A stretch of 64,000 nt of DNA from Micromonospora marina (GTDB taxonomy: Bacteria > Actinomycetota > Actinomycetes > Mycobacteriales > Micromonosporaceae), in the NCBI RefSeq assembly GCF_900091565.1, contig NZ_FMCV01000001.1, forward strand, positions 459,748 through 523,747. Reading direction: 5' to 3'. Positions 8,165-17,798 of this stretch are shown here, one piece after another. Each line of letters opens with the position of its first letter. Position 1 is the stretch's first letter. The notes below the pieces were generated by a model that saw only the letters and a program-made list of their open reading frames with translations, made no database searches and was not told the origin of the DNA. Position numbers and translations under genes: made by a program.

Positions 8165-9202
8165 TCAATACATCGAGATGTGAACATGGTTTGTGTGGTC
8201 CGCCGCCGGGCTGCCGCCGCCGCTGTACGCCCGCCAGCCGGTGTTCGGCATCCAGATCTGCCGATACCAGATGACGTACATGATGCCGAGCTTGTTGGCG
8301 TTGTTCTTCGCCCAGGCGGCGAGGCTGTCGCCGTACGACTTGTCGCCGCCGGTGGCGGTCTTGTCCTCGAACCCGCCGCTGGCGGCGGAGAAGTCGCAGG
8401 CCCGGCCCTTGGGGTGCTCGCCGCCGCCACCGCTGCGGTGACACGAGGCGTAGCGCTTGTAACCGGCCGACTGGGCCTGCTGGAGCATGTGCAGCGTGCG
8501 CGGCGTGATGCAGCCGGACGCGGGCGTCGGGTCGTCCACCGAGCAGGACTCCGACGGCCACGAGCCGTCCGAGTTGCGCGGCGCGGGCTTCGCCGACGAG
8601 GAACTGCCGTTGAACCCGGACCCGGCGCCGGAGCTGACCTTCGCCAGCGCCACCTCGGCGTCCTTCTTCTTGCGGGCCTGCACCGCCACCTGCTTGGCCT
8701 GCTCGCGTACCTCGGCGTCGATGGCGAGCTTCGCCTCGGCCGCCTGCGCCTTCGCGTCGGCCAGCTCCCGCAGCCGCTTGCTGTCGCGCTGGGCCATCAC
8801 GTCCAGCTCGGCCGCGCGCTTGAGGAAGTCGTCCGGGTCGGCGCTCGCCAGCAGCATCGACGTCGCGGTGAGCCGGCCCAGCCGGTACGACTGCGCGGCG
8901 ACCTCACCGGCCTGCGCGCTGAGCCCGACGAGGCGTCCCTCGATGTCGGTGAGCTGGGCGGCGAGCGCCTTCTGCCGGCGCTTGGAGTTCTCCAGCTTGT
9001 TCTGGGCCTCGATGTGGCCCTTCGCCGCCGCCTCCAACGCCGCCCGCAACTGCTTGCTGCCGCCCTCGTCCGGGGCGTTCGGGCTGGGTACGGCGGCAGC
9101 CGGTCCGGCGGCCACGCCGGAGCCGAGCAGCACGGCCACCGCGGCGAGCGCGGCGAGCAGCGACCGCCGGACGCGCCGGCCGGTAGGGCTGGTCCTGGGC
9201 AC
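8165..9202 (-). CDS. secreted coiled-coil protein with a C-terminal peptidase-like domain
   Basis: 345 residues. The signal peptide is RRVRRSLLAALAAVAVLLGSG ending in AAAVPSP. Residues 45-200 form a long Ala/Lys/Glu-rich coiled coil (KLENSKRRQKALAAQLTDIE and following), as in peptidoglycan-hydrolase activators. A Gly/Ser linker leads to a C-terminal domain with CSVDDPTPASGCITPRT, the pair CHRSGGGGEHPKGRACDF, and a closing HTNHVHISMY. The His/Asp residues resemble a D,D-carboxypeptidase or L,D-peptidase-like zinc site in actinobacterial secreted proteins, but the enzyme activity is unproven. The GTG start at 9202 follows AAGGA. Likely role: cell-wall remodelling outside the membrane. Confidence 0.8.
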   Translation of the reverse strand: MPRTSPTGRRVRRSLLAALAAVAVLLGSGVAAGPAAAVPSPNAPDEGGSKQLRAALEAAAKGHIEAQNKLENSKRRQKALAAQLTDIEGRLVGLSAQAGEVAAQSYRLGRLTATSMLLASADPDDFLKRAAELDVMAQRDSKRLRELADAKAQAAEAKLAIDAEVREQAKQVAVQARKKKDAEVALAKVSSGAGSGFNGSSSSAKPAPRNSDGSWPSESCSVDDPTPASGCITPRTLHMLQQAQSAGYKRYASCHRSGGGGEHPKGRACDFSAASGGFEDKTATGGDKSYGDSLAAWAKNNANKLGIMYVIWYRQIWMPNTGWRAYSGGGSPAADHTNHVHISMY

Positions 9203-9386
9203 GTGATGGTCCTTCCGTCGACCGCCGGCCCCCGTACACCGAGCGGCGTCTCCGCCGGCGCCGGACGGCGGCCTGCTGGCGGAGACCGCCGGTCACGATA
9301 CCGGACCACGCGCGCCACGCCAGGCCGGCGACGGCGTACGGCCTCCGGTGTCGACGCAGCGTGCCGCGCCCGTCGCGCAGCGCCGC

Positions 9387-10196
9387 TCAACCGCTCAGCA
9401 GGGCCGCGCTCACCTCGTCCCAGATCTCCGGGCTCGCCGCCACGAGCAGTCCCCGGCCCTCGTCGGCCGGCTGGTAGTCGGCGCCGTCGAACCGGCGGGC
9501 CACGCCACCGGCCTCGCGCACCAGCAACGCGCCGGGCGTGTGGTCCCACGGCAGGGTGCGCCAGAACAGCACGAACTGCTGCGCGCCGGTGAGCATGTCC
9601 AGGTACTCCCGGCCGGCGCAGTGCTGGCCGGGCAGCAGCTCACCGACGCGACGCCCGCCCTCCTCCACCTGGCGGCGGAAGTCCGGGGGCAGGAACTTCG
9701 TCGCCGCGGTGCCGCGCAACGCGCCCACCCGCGGTTCGGCCTGCGGCGCGCTCAGCGACGCCCCGTCCAGCTCGGTGCCGGCGCCGAGCCGGGCCGCCGC
9801 CATCGTGCCGTCCAGCGGGTCGTACACCCAGGAAGCCACCGGTACGCCGTCGGTGAGCAGCGCCGCCATCAGCGCGAACGGCCGGCGACCGGCGGCGAAG
9901 TTGGAGGTGCCGTCGACCGGGTCGACGAGCCACACGTCGCCGCTGCCGCGCAGGTGCCGCAGCAGGCCGGGATCCTCGGCCACCGCCTCCTCGCCGACCA
10001 CCACCGAGCCGGGACGCAGCCGCCGCAGGCCCTCGGAGATCAGCGCCTCCGCCTCGCGGTCGGCGACGGTGACCACCTCGCCCGGTGCCTTCTCGGAGAT
10101 GTCGGACGCGTCGAGCCGGCGGAACAACGGCACGACGACCTTGGCCGCCGCCTCCCGCAGCAGCGCGCCGACGTCGTCCAGCAGCGGGTCAGCCAC
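9387..10196 (-). CDS. inositol monophosphatase family phosphatase
   Basis: Mg2+-dependent sugar- or nucleotide-phosphate phosphatase of 269 residues. Metal-site motifs are present: GEEAVAED (the Glu of motif A), [12 protein letters not shown] (motif B with both Asp), and [16 protein letters not shown] (motif C). The substrate (inositol-1-phosphate, histidinol-phosphate, PAP or fructose-1,6-bisphosphate) cannot be told from the sequence. The GTG start overlaps the end of the receiver gene by 8 bp, making this the last gene of the signalling operon that begins near 13737. Confidence 0.9.
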   Translation of the reverse strand: MADPLLDDVGALLREAAAKVVVPLFRRLDASDISEKAPGEVVTVADREAEALISEGLRRLRPGSVVVGEEAVAEDPGLLRHLRGSGDVWLVDPVDGTSNFAAGRRPFALMAALLTDGVPVASWVYDPLDGTMAAARLGAGTELDGASLSAPQAEPRVGALRGTAATKFLPPDFRRQVEEGGRRVGELLPGQHCAGREYLDMLTGAQQFVLFWRTLPWDHTPGALLVREAGGVARRFDGADYQPADEGRGLLVAASPEIWDEVSAALLSG

Positions 10197-10641
10197 GCGG
10201 CGGCAGCTTGACCACGCTGACGAAGAACTCGTCGATCTGGCGGACCACCGAGATGAAGCGCTCGAAGTCCACCGGCTTGGTCACGTAGGCGTTGGCGTGC
10301 AGCTGGTAGCTGCGCAGGATGTCCTCGTCGGCCTGCGAGGTGGTGAGCACCACGACCGGGATGCGACGCAGCTCGTCGTCCTTCTTGATCTCCTTCAGCA
10401 CCTCCCGGCCGTCCCGGCGGGGCAGGTTCAGGTCGAGCAGGATCAGGTCGGGCGTCACCGCGTCCGCGTACTGGCCCTCGCGGCGCAGGTAGGCGAGCGC
10501 CTCGGCGCCGTCGGAGACGACGGTGAGGCGGTTGCGGAGCTTGTGCTCCTCGAACGCCTCCTGGGTCATCAGCACGTCGCCGGGGTCGTCCTCGACGAGC
10601 AGGACCTCGATCGGGCTCTTGCCGTCCGCAGGCGCGGTCAT
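10189..10641 (-). CDS. single-domain response regulator (Rcp1-like)
   Basis: Stand-alone receiver of 150 residues with no output domain: acidic pocket LLVEDDPGD, phosphoacceptor Asp70 in LILLDLNLP, Thr/Ser switch in VVVLTTSQ and the conserved Lys in AYVTKPVD. This is the type that accepts phosphate from phytochrome-like kinases (Rcp1). AAGGAGA precedes the ATG, which overlaps the stop codon of the histidine kinase gene (ATGA), so the two are produced together. It probably acts as a soluble relay or phosphate sink between the kinase and the PP2C phosphatase two genes upstream. Confidence 0.93.
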   Translation of the reverse strand: MTAPADGKSPIEVLLVEDDPGDVLMTQEAFEEHKLRNRLTVVSDGAEALAYLRREGQYADAVTPDLILLDLNLPRRDGREVLKEIKKDDELRRIPVVVLTTSQADEDILRSYQLHANAYVTKPVDFERFISVVRQIDEFFVSVVKLPPRG

Positions 10642-12374
10642 CCCACCGTCTCCTTCATGCCACCGTTTGTACCGTGTCGGTCCGCCCCTGCGGGCGACTC
10701 TTCGGGTGCCTCGCCGTCCGGCTGCCGCCCGGCGTCCGCCGGGTCGCCCTCGGTTGCCTCGGTCTGCTCCCCGGCTTCGGCCTCCGGTGCCGTCGCCGCC
10801 GCCTGGGCCGCCTGGGCGGCGGAGATGTCGGCCTCCAGCGCGGGCAGCGTGAACCGGATGACGGTGCCCTCGTCGGTGTCGGTGTCCACCCAGACCCGGC
10901 CGCCGTGATACTCCACGATCTTCTTGACGATGGCCAGCCCGATGCCGGTGCCCGGGTACGCGTCCTTCGAGTGCAACCGCTGGAAGATCACGAAGATCTT
11001 GTCGGCGAACTCCGGCTCGATCCCGATGCCGTTGTCCCGGCAGCTGATCTCCCACTCCCCGTCCACCAGCCGCGCCGACACGTGCACCTTCGGCGGCACG
11101 TCGGGCCGGCGGAACTTCACCGAGTTGCTGACCAGGTTGACCAGCAGGTTGGTCAGCAGCGGCTCCTCACCGCGGATGGTCGGCATCTCGCCCCAGGTCA
11201 GCTCCGCGTCGGCGTACTGCAACGCCGCCTCGGTCTGCCCGGCCACGTCGCCCATCACCTTGTTCAGGTCGACCTCGGTGAAGCCGGTGGTCAACCGGCC
11301 GATCCGGGAGAACGCCAGCAGGTCGTTGATCAGGCGCTGCATACGCTGTGCACCGTCCACCGCGAACGCGATGTACTGGTCGGCGCGCTCGTCGAGCTGC
11401 CCGGCGTACCGCCGCTGGAGGAGCTGGCAGAAGCTCGCCACCTTGCGCAGCGGCTCCTGGAGGTCATGCGAGGCGACGTACGCGAACTGTTCCAGGTCGC
11501 GGTTGGAGCGGGTCAGCTCCTCGGCCTGCTTCTGCAACTGGCTGTTGACCCACTCGATGCGCTCGCGCGCCTCGCGTACCTCGTCCAGATCCCGGGCGAT
11601 CTTCATCCGCATCTGGTCGATGTCCTCGGCGAGCCGCCGGAACTCCGGCGGACCGGACCCCTCGATGTGGTGCCGGTAGTCGCCGTCGGCCACCTCGCGC
11701 ACCTGGCTGACCAGGTCGGCCAGCGGGCGGATCAGGATCCGGTCCAGCGAGAGCAGCATGACCACGCCGGCCGTCGTCACCACAAGCGCGGCGATGATCA
11801 GCAGCACGACCAGGGTGTTGCTCGTCGAGTTGACGCGGTCGGCGGCCTCCTGCCGGACGGAGAGGATCTCGTCCTGGAGCGTGTCCACCGACGTGCGGAT
11901 CCCGTCGAACTGCTGCCGGGTCTCGTCCGTGATCAGCGCCCGCCCGGCCGCCGGACCGTCGCGTTCGACCGTGGCGATCACCGGCTCGGCGACCTGGGTC
12001 CGCCACTGCGCGGACTCCTGCTCCACCACTTCCAGCGCGCGGCCGACATCCGGGTAGCCCGCGGACAGGCCCCGGATCGAGGCGAGGAGGGTCTGCTCCC
12101 GCTTCACGCCCTCGCGGTAGGGCCCCAGGTCACCGAGGTCGCCGTTCACCGCGTACCCGCGTACCGCGGTCTCCTGGTCGAGCAGCGCACTCATCAGCTC
12201 CTGCGCCTGGACGCGCAGCGGGCCGGTCCTGAGCAGCACGACGTCGATGTTCTGCCGGTTCTGCGCGGCGACCGCCGCCTCCGCGCCGGCCAGCCCGAGC
12301 AGCAGCACGACCACCACACCGAGCAGCGCGGCCACCCGCCGCCGCAGGGTCCACCCCTGCTGGTACGCCTTCAC
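10638..12374 (-). CDS. CHASE3-domain sensor histidine kinase
   Basis: Membrane kinase of 578 residues. TM1 is at about 14-36, an extracellular CHASE3-type helical sensor at about 37-186 ([17 protein letters not shown] is typical), TM2 at about 187-209, HAMP at about 210-262, then a coiled coil and HisKA with His303 in [12 protein letters not shown]. The HATPase has N, G1 ([10 protein letters not shown]) and G2 ([12 protein letters not shown]) boxes. The C-terminal 60 residues are Ala/Glu/Pro-rich and disordered. The start is the GTG at 12374, with GGGAG/GGGG upstream. The domain order matches kinases that pair with Rcp1-like receivers, and the receiver gene overlaps its stop codon by 4 bp. 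CHASE3 ligands are unknown. Confidence 0.93.
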   Translation of the reverse strand: MKAYQQGWTLRRRVAALLGVVVVLLLGLAGAEAAVAAQNRQNIDVVLLRTGPLRVQAQELMSALLDQETAVRGYAVNGDLGDLGPYREGVKREQTLLASIRGLSAGYPDVGRALEVVEQESAQWRTQVAEPVIATVERDGPAAGRALITDETRQQFDGIRTSVDTLQDEILSVRQEAADRVNSTSNTLVVLLIIAALVVTTAGVVMLLSLDRILIRPLADLVSQVREVADGDYRHHIEGSGPPEFRRLAEDIDQMRMKIARDLDEVREARERIEWVNSQLQKQAEELTRSNRDLEQFAYVASHDLQEPLRKVASFCQLLQRRYAGQLDERADQYIAFAVDGAQRMQRLINDLLAFSRIGRLTTGFTEVDLNKVMGDVAGQTEAALQYADAELTWGEMPTIRGEEPLLTNLLVNLVSNSVKFRRPDVPPKVHVSARLVDGEWEISCRDNGIGIEPEFADKIFVIFQRLHSKDAYPGTGIGLAIVKKIVEYHGGRVWVDTDTDEGTVIRFTLPALEADISAAQAAQAAATAPEAEAGEQTEATEGDPADAGRQPDGEAPEESPAGADRHGTNGGMKETVG

Positions 12375-12402
12375 AGTCCCCACTCCCGCTCGTTCCTCGC
12401 AC

Positions 12403-13737
12403 TCACCGGCCGGTGCCCCGGCTGACCAGCAACATCGCCACGTCGTCGGCGAGCGGGCCACCGTTTATCTGCTCGGCCCGCCCGACCAGCCAGGCGGGCA
12501 ACTCGGCCAGCGGCACCGCCCGGTTCGCCGGTTCGGCGAGCAGCCCGGTCAGACCCGGCACGTCGAGCCGTTCGTCACCGCCGTCCACCCGGCCCTCGAT
12601 CAGGCCGTCGGTGTACAACAGCAGGGACCAGTCGGCGGTGTCGAACTCCAGGTCGAAGGCGACCGGGCGGCGCGGGCGTACGCCCAGCAACAACCCGCCC
12701 TTGGCCGGTACCGGCGCGACAGTCCCGCCGCTGAGCAGCAGCGGCGGCGGGTGACCGGCGAGGCGTACGGTGGCCCGTGCCGACGCCAGGTCGAGCCGGG
12801 TGGTGGCCACCGTCGCGAAGATCTCCTGGAGCCGGCGCTCGCTCATCAGCACCTGTTCCAGCGCGGGCAGCACCTCGTCGTCCGGCACCCCGGCCAGCAC
12901 GAGTGCCCGCCAGGCGACGCGCAGTTCGACGCCGAGCGCCGCCTCGTCCACGCCGTGCCCGCAGACGTCGCCGACGATCAGGTCGATGCGGTCCGGCCGG
13001 GTCTGCACCACGTCGTAGAAGTCGCCGCCGATCAGTGCGGCGTGCCGGCCGGGCCGGTAGAACGTGTGCACCGACACCTCGTCGGTGGTCATCAGCGGCT
13101 GCGGCAGCAGGCCGCGCTCCAGGCGGGCGGACTCGGCCTGGCGCAGCTCCACCTCACGCAGCCGGCGGGCGTTCTCGTCGGCCCGCTTGCGCTCGACCGC
13201 GTACCGCAGCGCCCGGGTCAGCAGGACACCGTCCACCTGGCCCTTGACCAGGTAGTCCTGCGCACCCTCGGCGACCGCGACGATACCCAGGTGCTCGTCC
13301 GACCGGCCGGTCAGTACGCAGACCGCGGCGCCGCTGGCCATCTCCAGCACCCGGCGCAGCCCGTCCAGCCCCTGCGCGTCGGGCAGACCCAGGTCGAGCA
13401 GGACGCAGTCCACGCCCATCACCCGCTGCCGGGCCTCGCTGAGGCTCGTGGCGACCAGCAGGTCGATCATCGAGTTGGTCTCGGCGAGCAGTTCACCGAC
13501 CAGGAACGCGTCGCCCTCGTCGTCCTCGACCAGCAGCACCCGCAGCCGCTCCCCCGGGGGTACGGTGCCGTGCAGCCCCGCCCCGGCCGACGGCACGAAG
13601 GCACCACCCGACGCGCCGGCACCCCGGTACGGTCGGGTCACCGCCGCTAGTCGCGGGAGTTCGCTGGTGATGTCGGACTCCTTCCGAATGCCCTGCTGAT
13701 CATGGCCGACACAACGGTCCCATCCCGACAGCGGCAC
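12403..13737 (-). CDS. receiver-PP2C phosphatase (RsbU/SpoIIE type)
   Basis: Response regulator with a serine phosphatase output (444 residues from the longest start). Receiver at about 65-190: LLVEDDEGDAF, phosphoacceptor in CVLLDLGLPDAQG, DYLVKGQ with the conserved Lys. A linker helix RKRADENARRLREVELRQAE leads to the PP2C_SIG domain with IGGDFYDVV, VGDVCGHGVDEAALG, LAGHPPPLLLSGG and DGLIEGR. Such proteins dephosphorylate anti-anti-sigma factors and so release alternative sigma factors; no anti-sigma partner is encoded nearby. The true start is unsure: GTG at 13737, or a GTG near residue 33 (VTRPYRGAG). AAGGAG occurs between the two but is badly placed for either. First gene of the signalling operon; 28 bp separate it from the kinase gene. 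Confidence 0.88.
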   Translation of the reverse strand: MPLSGWDRCVGHDQQGIRKESDITSELPRLAAVTRPYRGAGASGGAFVPSAGAGLHGTVPPGERLRVLLVEDDEGDAFLVGELLAETNSMIDLLVATSLSEARQRVMGVDCVLLDLGLPDAQGLDGLRRVLEMASGAAVCVLTGRSDEHLGIVAVAEGAQDYLVKGQVDGVLLTRALRYAVERKRADENARRLREVELRQAESARLERGLLPQPLMTTDEVSVHTFYRPGRHAALIGGDFYDVVQTRPDRIDLIVGDVCGHGVDEAALGVELRVAWRALVLAGVPDDEVLPALEQVLMSERRLQEIFATVATTRLDLASARATVRLAGHPPPLLLSGGTVAPVPAKGGLLLGVRPRRPVAFDLEFDTADWSLLLYTDGLIEGRVDGGDERLDVPGLTGLLAEPANRAVPLAELPAWLVGRAEQINGGPLADDVAMLLVSRGTGR

Positions 13738-13861
13738 GGTTGACCCACGATGTTACGCCGGGAGCGCTGTCACGCCCGCAGCGCACCGACCGGGGACTGC
13801 CGCCGCGGCCCTCGGGGGTGCAGGATGATCTCACCCCGCAGATCCACCCCGAGGAGTCCCA

Positions 13862-16240
13862 GTGGGCGCACCCCCCACCCGCCCCGCCGACCGTGCCTTC
13901 GCCAGGCCCCGCCGCCGGCCGATCGCCGCCCTGGCCGCGCTCGCCGCGCTGCTCGCCGTCGGGGCGGGCGTCCTGGTCGGCCTCTCCACCCCGGCGCCGC
14001 GCCCGGCAGACGCGCCCGAGAGCGACTTCAGCGCCGCCCGGGCGTTCCGGAACGTCGAGGTGATCGCGGCCGAGCCGCACGTGGCCGGCAGCGCCGCCAA
14101 CGACCGGGTACGCGAGCACCTGGTGGGCACGCTGCGCGGGCTGGGCCTGCAGACCGAGGTGCAGGACGCGGTCGCACCCGAGGCCGGGCAACTGTCCGGC
14201 GCGGCGGGCGGGGCGGCGCTGGCCCGGGTCCGCAACGTGGTGGCCCGGCTCCCCGGCACCGACCCGACCGGGAAGGTCTTCCTGGTCTCGCACTACGACT
14301 CGGTGCAGACCGGGCCGGGCGGCAACGACGACGCCGCCGGCACCGCCACGATCCTGGAGGTGGCACGCGCGCTGACCACCGGCCCACGCCCCCGCAACGA
14401 CGTCGTCTTCGTGCTCACCGACGCGGAGGAGGCGTGCCTGTGCGGCGCCGCCGGGTTCGCCGCCGATCATCCGCTCGCCCGCGACGGCGGCGTGGTGCTC
14501 AACCTGGAGGCGCGCGGCTTCACCGGCCCGGTGATCATGTTCGAGACGTCCCGGGACAACGCGAAGCTGGTCGAGATCTTCGGCAAGGCCGCCCCGCACC
14601 CGGTGGGCACCTCGTTCGCGGTGGAGATCTACCGGGCGCTGCCGAACGACACCGACTTCACCGCGTTCCTCGACCGGGATTTCGTGGGCCTGAACTCGGC
14701 CTACATCGACGGCGGCGCGATCTACCACACCCCGCTGGACGTGCCGGCCCGGATGGACCGGGGCAGCCTCCAGATGCACGGTGACAACGCGCTCGGCCTG
14801 ACCCGCGAGTTCGGCCGCACCGACCTGGGCGACCTGCGCGCCGGCCACGACGACACCTACTTCCCGGTGCTCGGCGGCCTGATCAGCTACCCCGGCTGGC
14901 TGACGCTGCCGCTGGCAGTGGCCGCGCTGCTCGCCGTCGGCGCGCTCGGCTGGCTGCTGCGCCGCCGGGGCCGGGCCACCGCCGGCACGCTCGCCGCCGG
15001 CTTCGGCCTGACCCTGGTGCCGGTCGTCGTGGCCCCGCTCGGCGCGTGGCTGCTCTGGGCCGCGATCACCACGATCCGACCCGGGTACGCCGAACTGCTC
15101 GACCCGTACCGCCCGGTGGCGTACCGCCTCGCCGTCGTGGCGCTCGCCGCCGCTGTGCTGTTCTGCTGGTACGCGCTGCTGCGCCGCCGGGTCGGCCCGG
15201 CCGCGCTGGCGTTCGGCGGGCTGGCCTGGCTCGCCGTGTTCGGGGTGCTGCTCGCGGTGGCGGCGCCCGGCGGGGCGTACCTGACGACACTGCCGGCGCT
15301 GGCCGGCGCGCTCGCCGGGTTCGCGGCGCTCGCCACCCGGCCCGACGGCCCGTGGCCGGTGGGCGCGGTGACGCTGGCCGCCGCGGTGGCGGTGGTGATC
15401 CTGCTGCCTCCGGTGGTGCTGCTGTTCCCGGCGCTCGGCATGGGCATGGGCGCGGTAGCCGCGCTCGTCGCGGTGCTGCTCGGCCTCGCCGTACTCCCGG
15501 TGGTGGACCTGCTGCACCCCCGGGCCGGCGGCCAGCGCGGCCTGCTCGCGCTGCGCGCACGCCGGCTCGGCGCGCTGCCCGCCGCGGCCGCCGCGCTGGC
15601 GGCGGCGGTGCTCGCCGGGGTCGGCCTCGCGGTGGACCGCTTCGACGCCGAACACCCCGTGCCGACCCACCTGATGTACGCGCTGGACGCGGGCACCGGG
15701 AAGGCGGCGTGGCTCAGTCACGAGGAGAGGCCGCAGCCCTGGACCGACGGCTACGTCGACCGGAGCATCTCGCTGGCCGACGACTTCCCCGGGCTGGGCG
15801 ACGGCGAGATGCGCGCCGGACCGGCCGCTGCCGCTTCCCTGCCCGCGCCGAAGCTGGACCTGCTCTCCGACAGCACTTCCGGTGACCAGCGCGTGCTGCG
15901 GGTACGGGTGGTGCCGCAGCGGCAGGTACGCCTGCTCACGCTGCACGTCGACACCAGCACGGCGACAGTGCGGTCCGCCACCGTGGCCGGGCGGGACGTG
16001 CCGGTCGAGCCCGGCGACGGCAGGTGGGGATTCGGGGTCGTGTTCCACGCCCCGCCGCCGGAGGGTGTCGAGGTCACGCTGACGCTCGTGCCCCGGGGCG
16101 GTGCCGTTTCGGTGCGGGCCATGGACGCCAGTGACGGACTGTCCGGGGTGCCCGGGTTCCGGCCCCGGCCGGAGGGTGTGGGAGTGGTCGGGTCACACAG
16201 CTCGGAAATGCTGGCGGTGGCGCGCACGTACCCGCTTTGA
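13862..16240 (+). CDS. M28-family metallopeptidase with multi-helix membrane domain
   Basis: 792 residues. N-terminal membrane anchor at about 20-42, then an extracellular M28 aminopeptidase-type domain (60-330). Zinc ligands and catalytic residues are visible in VSHYDSVQTGPGGNDDAAG (His144, Asp156/157) and LTDAEEACLCGA (Glu189/190), with a late YHTPLDVPARMD. Residues 345-585 form about eight membrane helices, followed by a soluble C-terminal beta-rich domain. The layout resembles yeast Pff1 and bacterial ER-aminopeptidase-like proteins; the substrate is unknown. AGGAG stands 6 nt before the GTG start. It is divergent from the PP2C gene and ends just before the integrated element. Confidence 0.9.
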   Translation: MGAPPTRPADRAFARPRRRPIAALAALAALLAVGAGVLVGLSTPAPRPADAPESDFSAARAFRNVEVIAAEPHVAGSAANDRVREHLVGTLRGLGLQTEVQDAVAPEAGQLSGAAGGAALARVRNVVARLPGTDPTGKVFLVSHYDSVQTGPGGNDDAAGTATILEVARALTTGPRPRNDVVFVLTDAEEACLCGAAGFAADHPLARDGGVVLNLEARGFTGPVIMFETSRDNAKLVEIFGKAAPHPVGTSFAVEIYRALPNDTDFTAFLDRDFVGLNSAYIDGGAIYHTPLDVPARMDRGSLQMHGDNALGLTREFGRTDLGDLRAGHDDTYFPVLGGLISYPGWLTLPLAVAALLAVGALGWLLRRRGRATAGTLAAGFGLTLVPVVVAPLGAWLLWAAITTIRPGYAELLDPYRPVAYRLAVVALAAAVLFCWYALLRRRVGPAALAFGGLAWLAVFGVLLAVAAPGGAYLTTLPALAGALAGFAALATRPDGPWPVGAVTLAAAVAVVILLPPVVLLFPALGMGMGAVAALVAVLLGLAVLPVVDLLHPRAGGQRGLLALRARRLGALPAAAAALAAAVLAGVGLAVDRFDAEHPVPTHLMYALDAGTGKAAWLSHEERPQPWTDGYVDRSISLADDFPGLGDGEMRAGPAAAASLPAPKLDLLSDSTSGDQRVLRVRVVPQRQVRLLTLHVDTSTATVRSATVAGRDVPVEPGDGRWGFGVVFHAPPPEGVEVTLTLVPRGGAVSVRAMDASDGLSGVPGFRPRPEGVGVVGSHSSEMLAVARTYPL

Positions 16241-16383
16241 GCGGTGAGCAGCGAGGCGGGCTGGGCTGGCGGCGTGCCGACCGATCTGGAGCATGCGCGG
16301 AATGCGAGGTGGTGGTGCGCCTGGCCGCGCCGCTCGGCAACCGGGTCCTGGTCGGCATCGGGCACCGTCCCGGTGAGCTGAGA

Positions 16384-16399
16384 CCGCTACTTCCAGCGG
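16384..16399. repeat. left attachment-site-like repeat
   Basis: Exact 16-bp copy of the 3' end of the Smr gene (17796-17811). The copy is displaced from the gene, as expected for the distal att site of an element inserted at 17.8 kb. The core itself contains a partial inverted repeat (CCGCT...AGCGG), which is common in tyrosine-recombinase crossover sites. Confidence 0.6.
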
Positions 16400-16450
16400 T
16401 ATCGATCTAGGGCAGGAGCGTAGTCGATCAAACTGGACGACTGCACCTCT

Positions 16451-16473
16451 GGCCTGGACACGGCATGATCTTG
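16451..16473 (+). repeat. 23-bp internal direct repeat, copy 1
   Basis: Matches 17724-17746 at 22 of 23 positions; both contain ACGGCATGATCTTG. The copies lie 52 bp inside the left att-like repeat and 49 bp inside the right one. They could be arm-type integrase sites. The right copy overlaps the last codons of the integrase remnant. Confidence 0.5.
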
Positions 16474-16547
16474 GACAGCAACAGAGCCACCCTGATGGCG
16501 CGCCATCAGAGATGCCGGCCGGTCAAGCCTTGTGGAATCCTGCGCGG

Positions 16548-16922
16548 GTGACGTGTGAGAGATGCGGACGTGAGCTCGTTCTCAACGGCGTAACTAACCT
16601 CCATCAACATGGGCCAACCCGGTGGTACTCGTGCTCTCACTGCCCAGCGCAGTTCTACCAAGTCGAGAAGACCGGCGAGTCCTTCTATGGGCCGCACGCC
16701 CCGATAGACCAGCAATGGGCGGCCGGGTACCCAGCCACCGCAGACTCGTCGGACCCGAGCGCCACGCTCCACGCTGTGGGCGATGGAACCCTGTGCGGTC
16801 TTCCGCGAGACCAGGTGACGGTGTATCGGCATCACTTCGATCCATCGCGGCCCAATGCATGTACCGCCTGCGTGGCTGCCGCCCAGGAAGTCGACGCCCG
16901 CTGGTCGGCAGAGAAGCGGTGA
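16548..16922 (+). CDS. small zinc-ribbon-like protein of unknown function
   Basis: About 124 residues from the GTG at 16548; an ATG at 16512 would add 12 residues. An N-terminal CERCG and CSHC pair 23 residues apart looks like a zinc ribbon. A C-terminal part with HAVGDGTLCGLP and CTACVAAAQE has two more cysteine sites. No function is known to me; similar Cys-containing proteins of this size are scattered in Micromonosporaceae. Codon usage is less G+C-biased than in the neighbours, supporting foreign origin. It is the only apparently intact gene inside the integrated remnant. Position and motifs make it plausible, but expression is not shown. Confidence 0.55.
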   Translation: MTCERCGRELVLNGVTNLHQHGPTRWYSCSHCPAQFYQVEKTGESFYGPHAPIDQQWAAGYPATADSSDPSATLHAVGDGTLCGLPRDQVTVYRHHFDPSRPNACTACVAAAQEVDARWSAEKR

Positions 16923-16961
16923 CCCTCCCGGTCCTCACCAGTAATCACCGCGCCGCATCTC

Positions 16962-17741
16962 CCCCGGCTGCGCCGCACGTGTACCCGGTGCTCGGGCAGC
17001 GGCCGCTGGCGTCCATTCAGCCGGCCACCGTCCGGGAGTGGGCACGCCGCCTCCAGGAATCCGGGTTGTCGGTGGGCTAGGCGACGTTCCGGGACAACAT
17101 GCCGGAGCGATATCGAGTCGCTGTCGACCTGGGCGCCGGTTGCGGTCTCCGGCAGGGCGAGATATTCGGGGCCAGTCCAGCGGACCTGGACGGCACACGG
17201 CCCGTCCTGCATGTCACTCGTCAGATCAAGCTCGTTCGCGGTCGACTCATCTTCGCGCCGCCCAAGGGCGGCAAGTCCCGCGAGGTGCCCCTACCCAGGT
17301 CGGTAGCCGGGCGACTGGAGCGGCATGTGGCCGACTTCCCACCGGCCACGGTCAGCCTCCCGTGGGCCAGCCTGACGGGCGAGCTGCGGACCGTCGAGCT
17401 TGTACCTGTCGACGCCCGCCGGAACGGCACTCACCCGCTCGATGTTCAACTCCGGCGTCTGGAAGCCCGCGATCAGGGCGACGGGCGCACCGGACGACAG
17501 GCACAACGGGATGCACGTGCTCCGGCACACCTACGCCTCGGTGCTCCTCGACGCCGGGGAAAGCATCAAGGCCCTCTCGGCGTACCTCGGGCACGCGGAC
17601 CCGGGCTTCACCCTCCGGACCTACACGCACCTGCTGCCGACGAGTGAGGACCGCACCCGGCGATCCATCGACAAGGCGCTGGGTGAGGACCAGGAGGACG
17701 ACGACCCTGCGGAGCCCGTAGACGGCCTGGAAACGGCATGA
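16962..17741 (+). pseudogene. tyrosine recombinase (phage-type integrase), degraded
   Basis: Fragments of one integrase lie in order. HVYPVLGQRPLASIQPATV and WARRLQESGLSVG come from the core-binding domain, which ends at an in-frame stop (17078-17080); the rest of that domain is deleted. The same frame resumes with MPERYRVAVDLGAGCGLRQGE, carrying the first catalytic Arg. A -1 shift near 17397 then moves to a frame with HVLRHTYASVLLDAG (HxxR box) and LGHADPGFTLRTYTHLLP (tyrosine nucleophile). Relatives are about 370-400 residues, so N-terminus and middle are missing. It is not functional as read and marks the origin of the 16384-17811 element. Confidence 0.85.
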
Positions 17742-17746
17742 TCTTG
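17724..17746 (+). repeat. 23-bp internal direct repeat, copy 2
   Basis: Second copy of the 16451-16473 repeat (one mismatch), covering the last codons and stop of the integrase remnant and lying 49 bp before the right att-like repeat. Confidence 0.5.
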
Positions 17747-17798
17747 CTTCCGGCCCCCTCTGAACGACCCAAGATGCAGGTCAAAGGGCATGCAGCCG

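Noticed and set aside
13700..16048. Long minus-strand frame over the M28 peptidase gene
   Set aside because: Repetitive His/Arg/Gln composition with no recognisable domain; the plus-strand peptidase has clear motifs and a ribosome site.
16300..16411. Short plus-strand frame ending in RPLLPAVSI near the left att-like repeat
   Set aside because: No start, ribosome site or family resemblance; runs across the att-like repeat.
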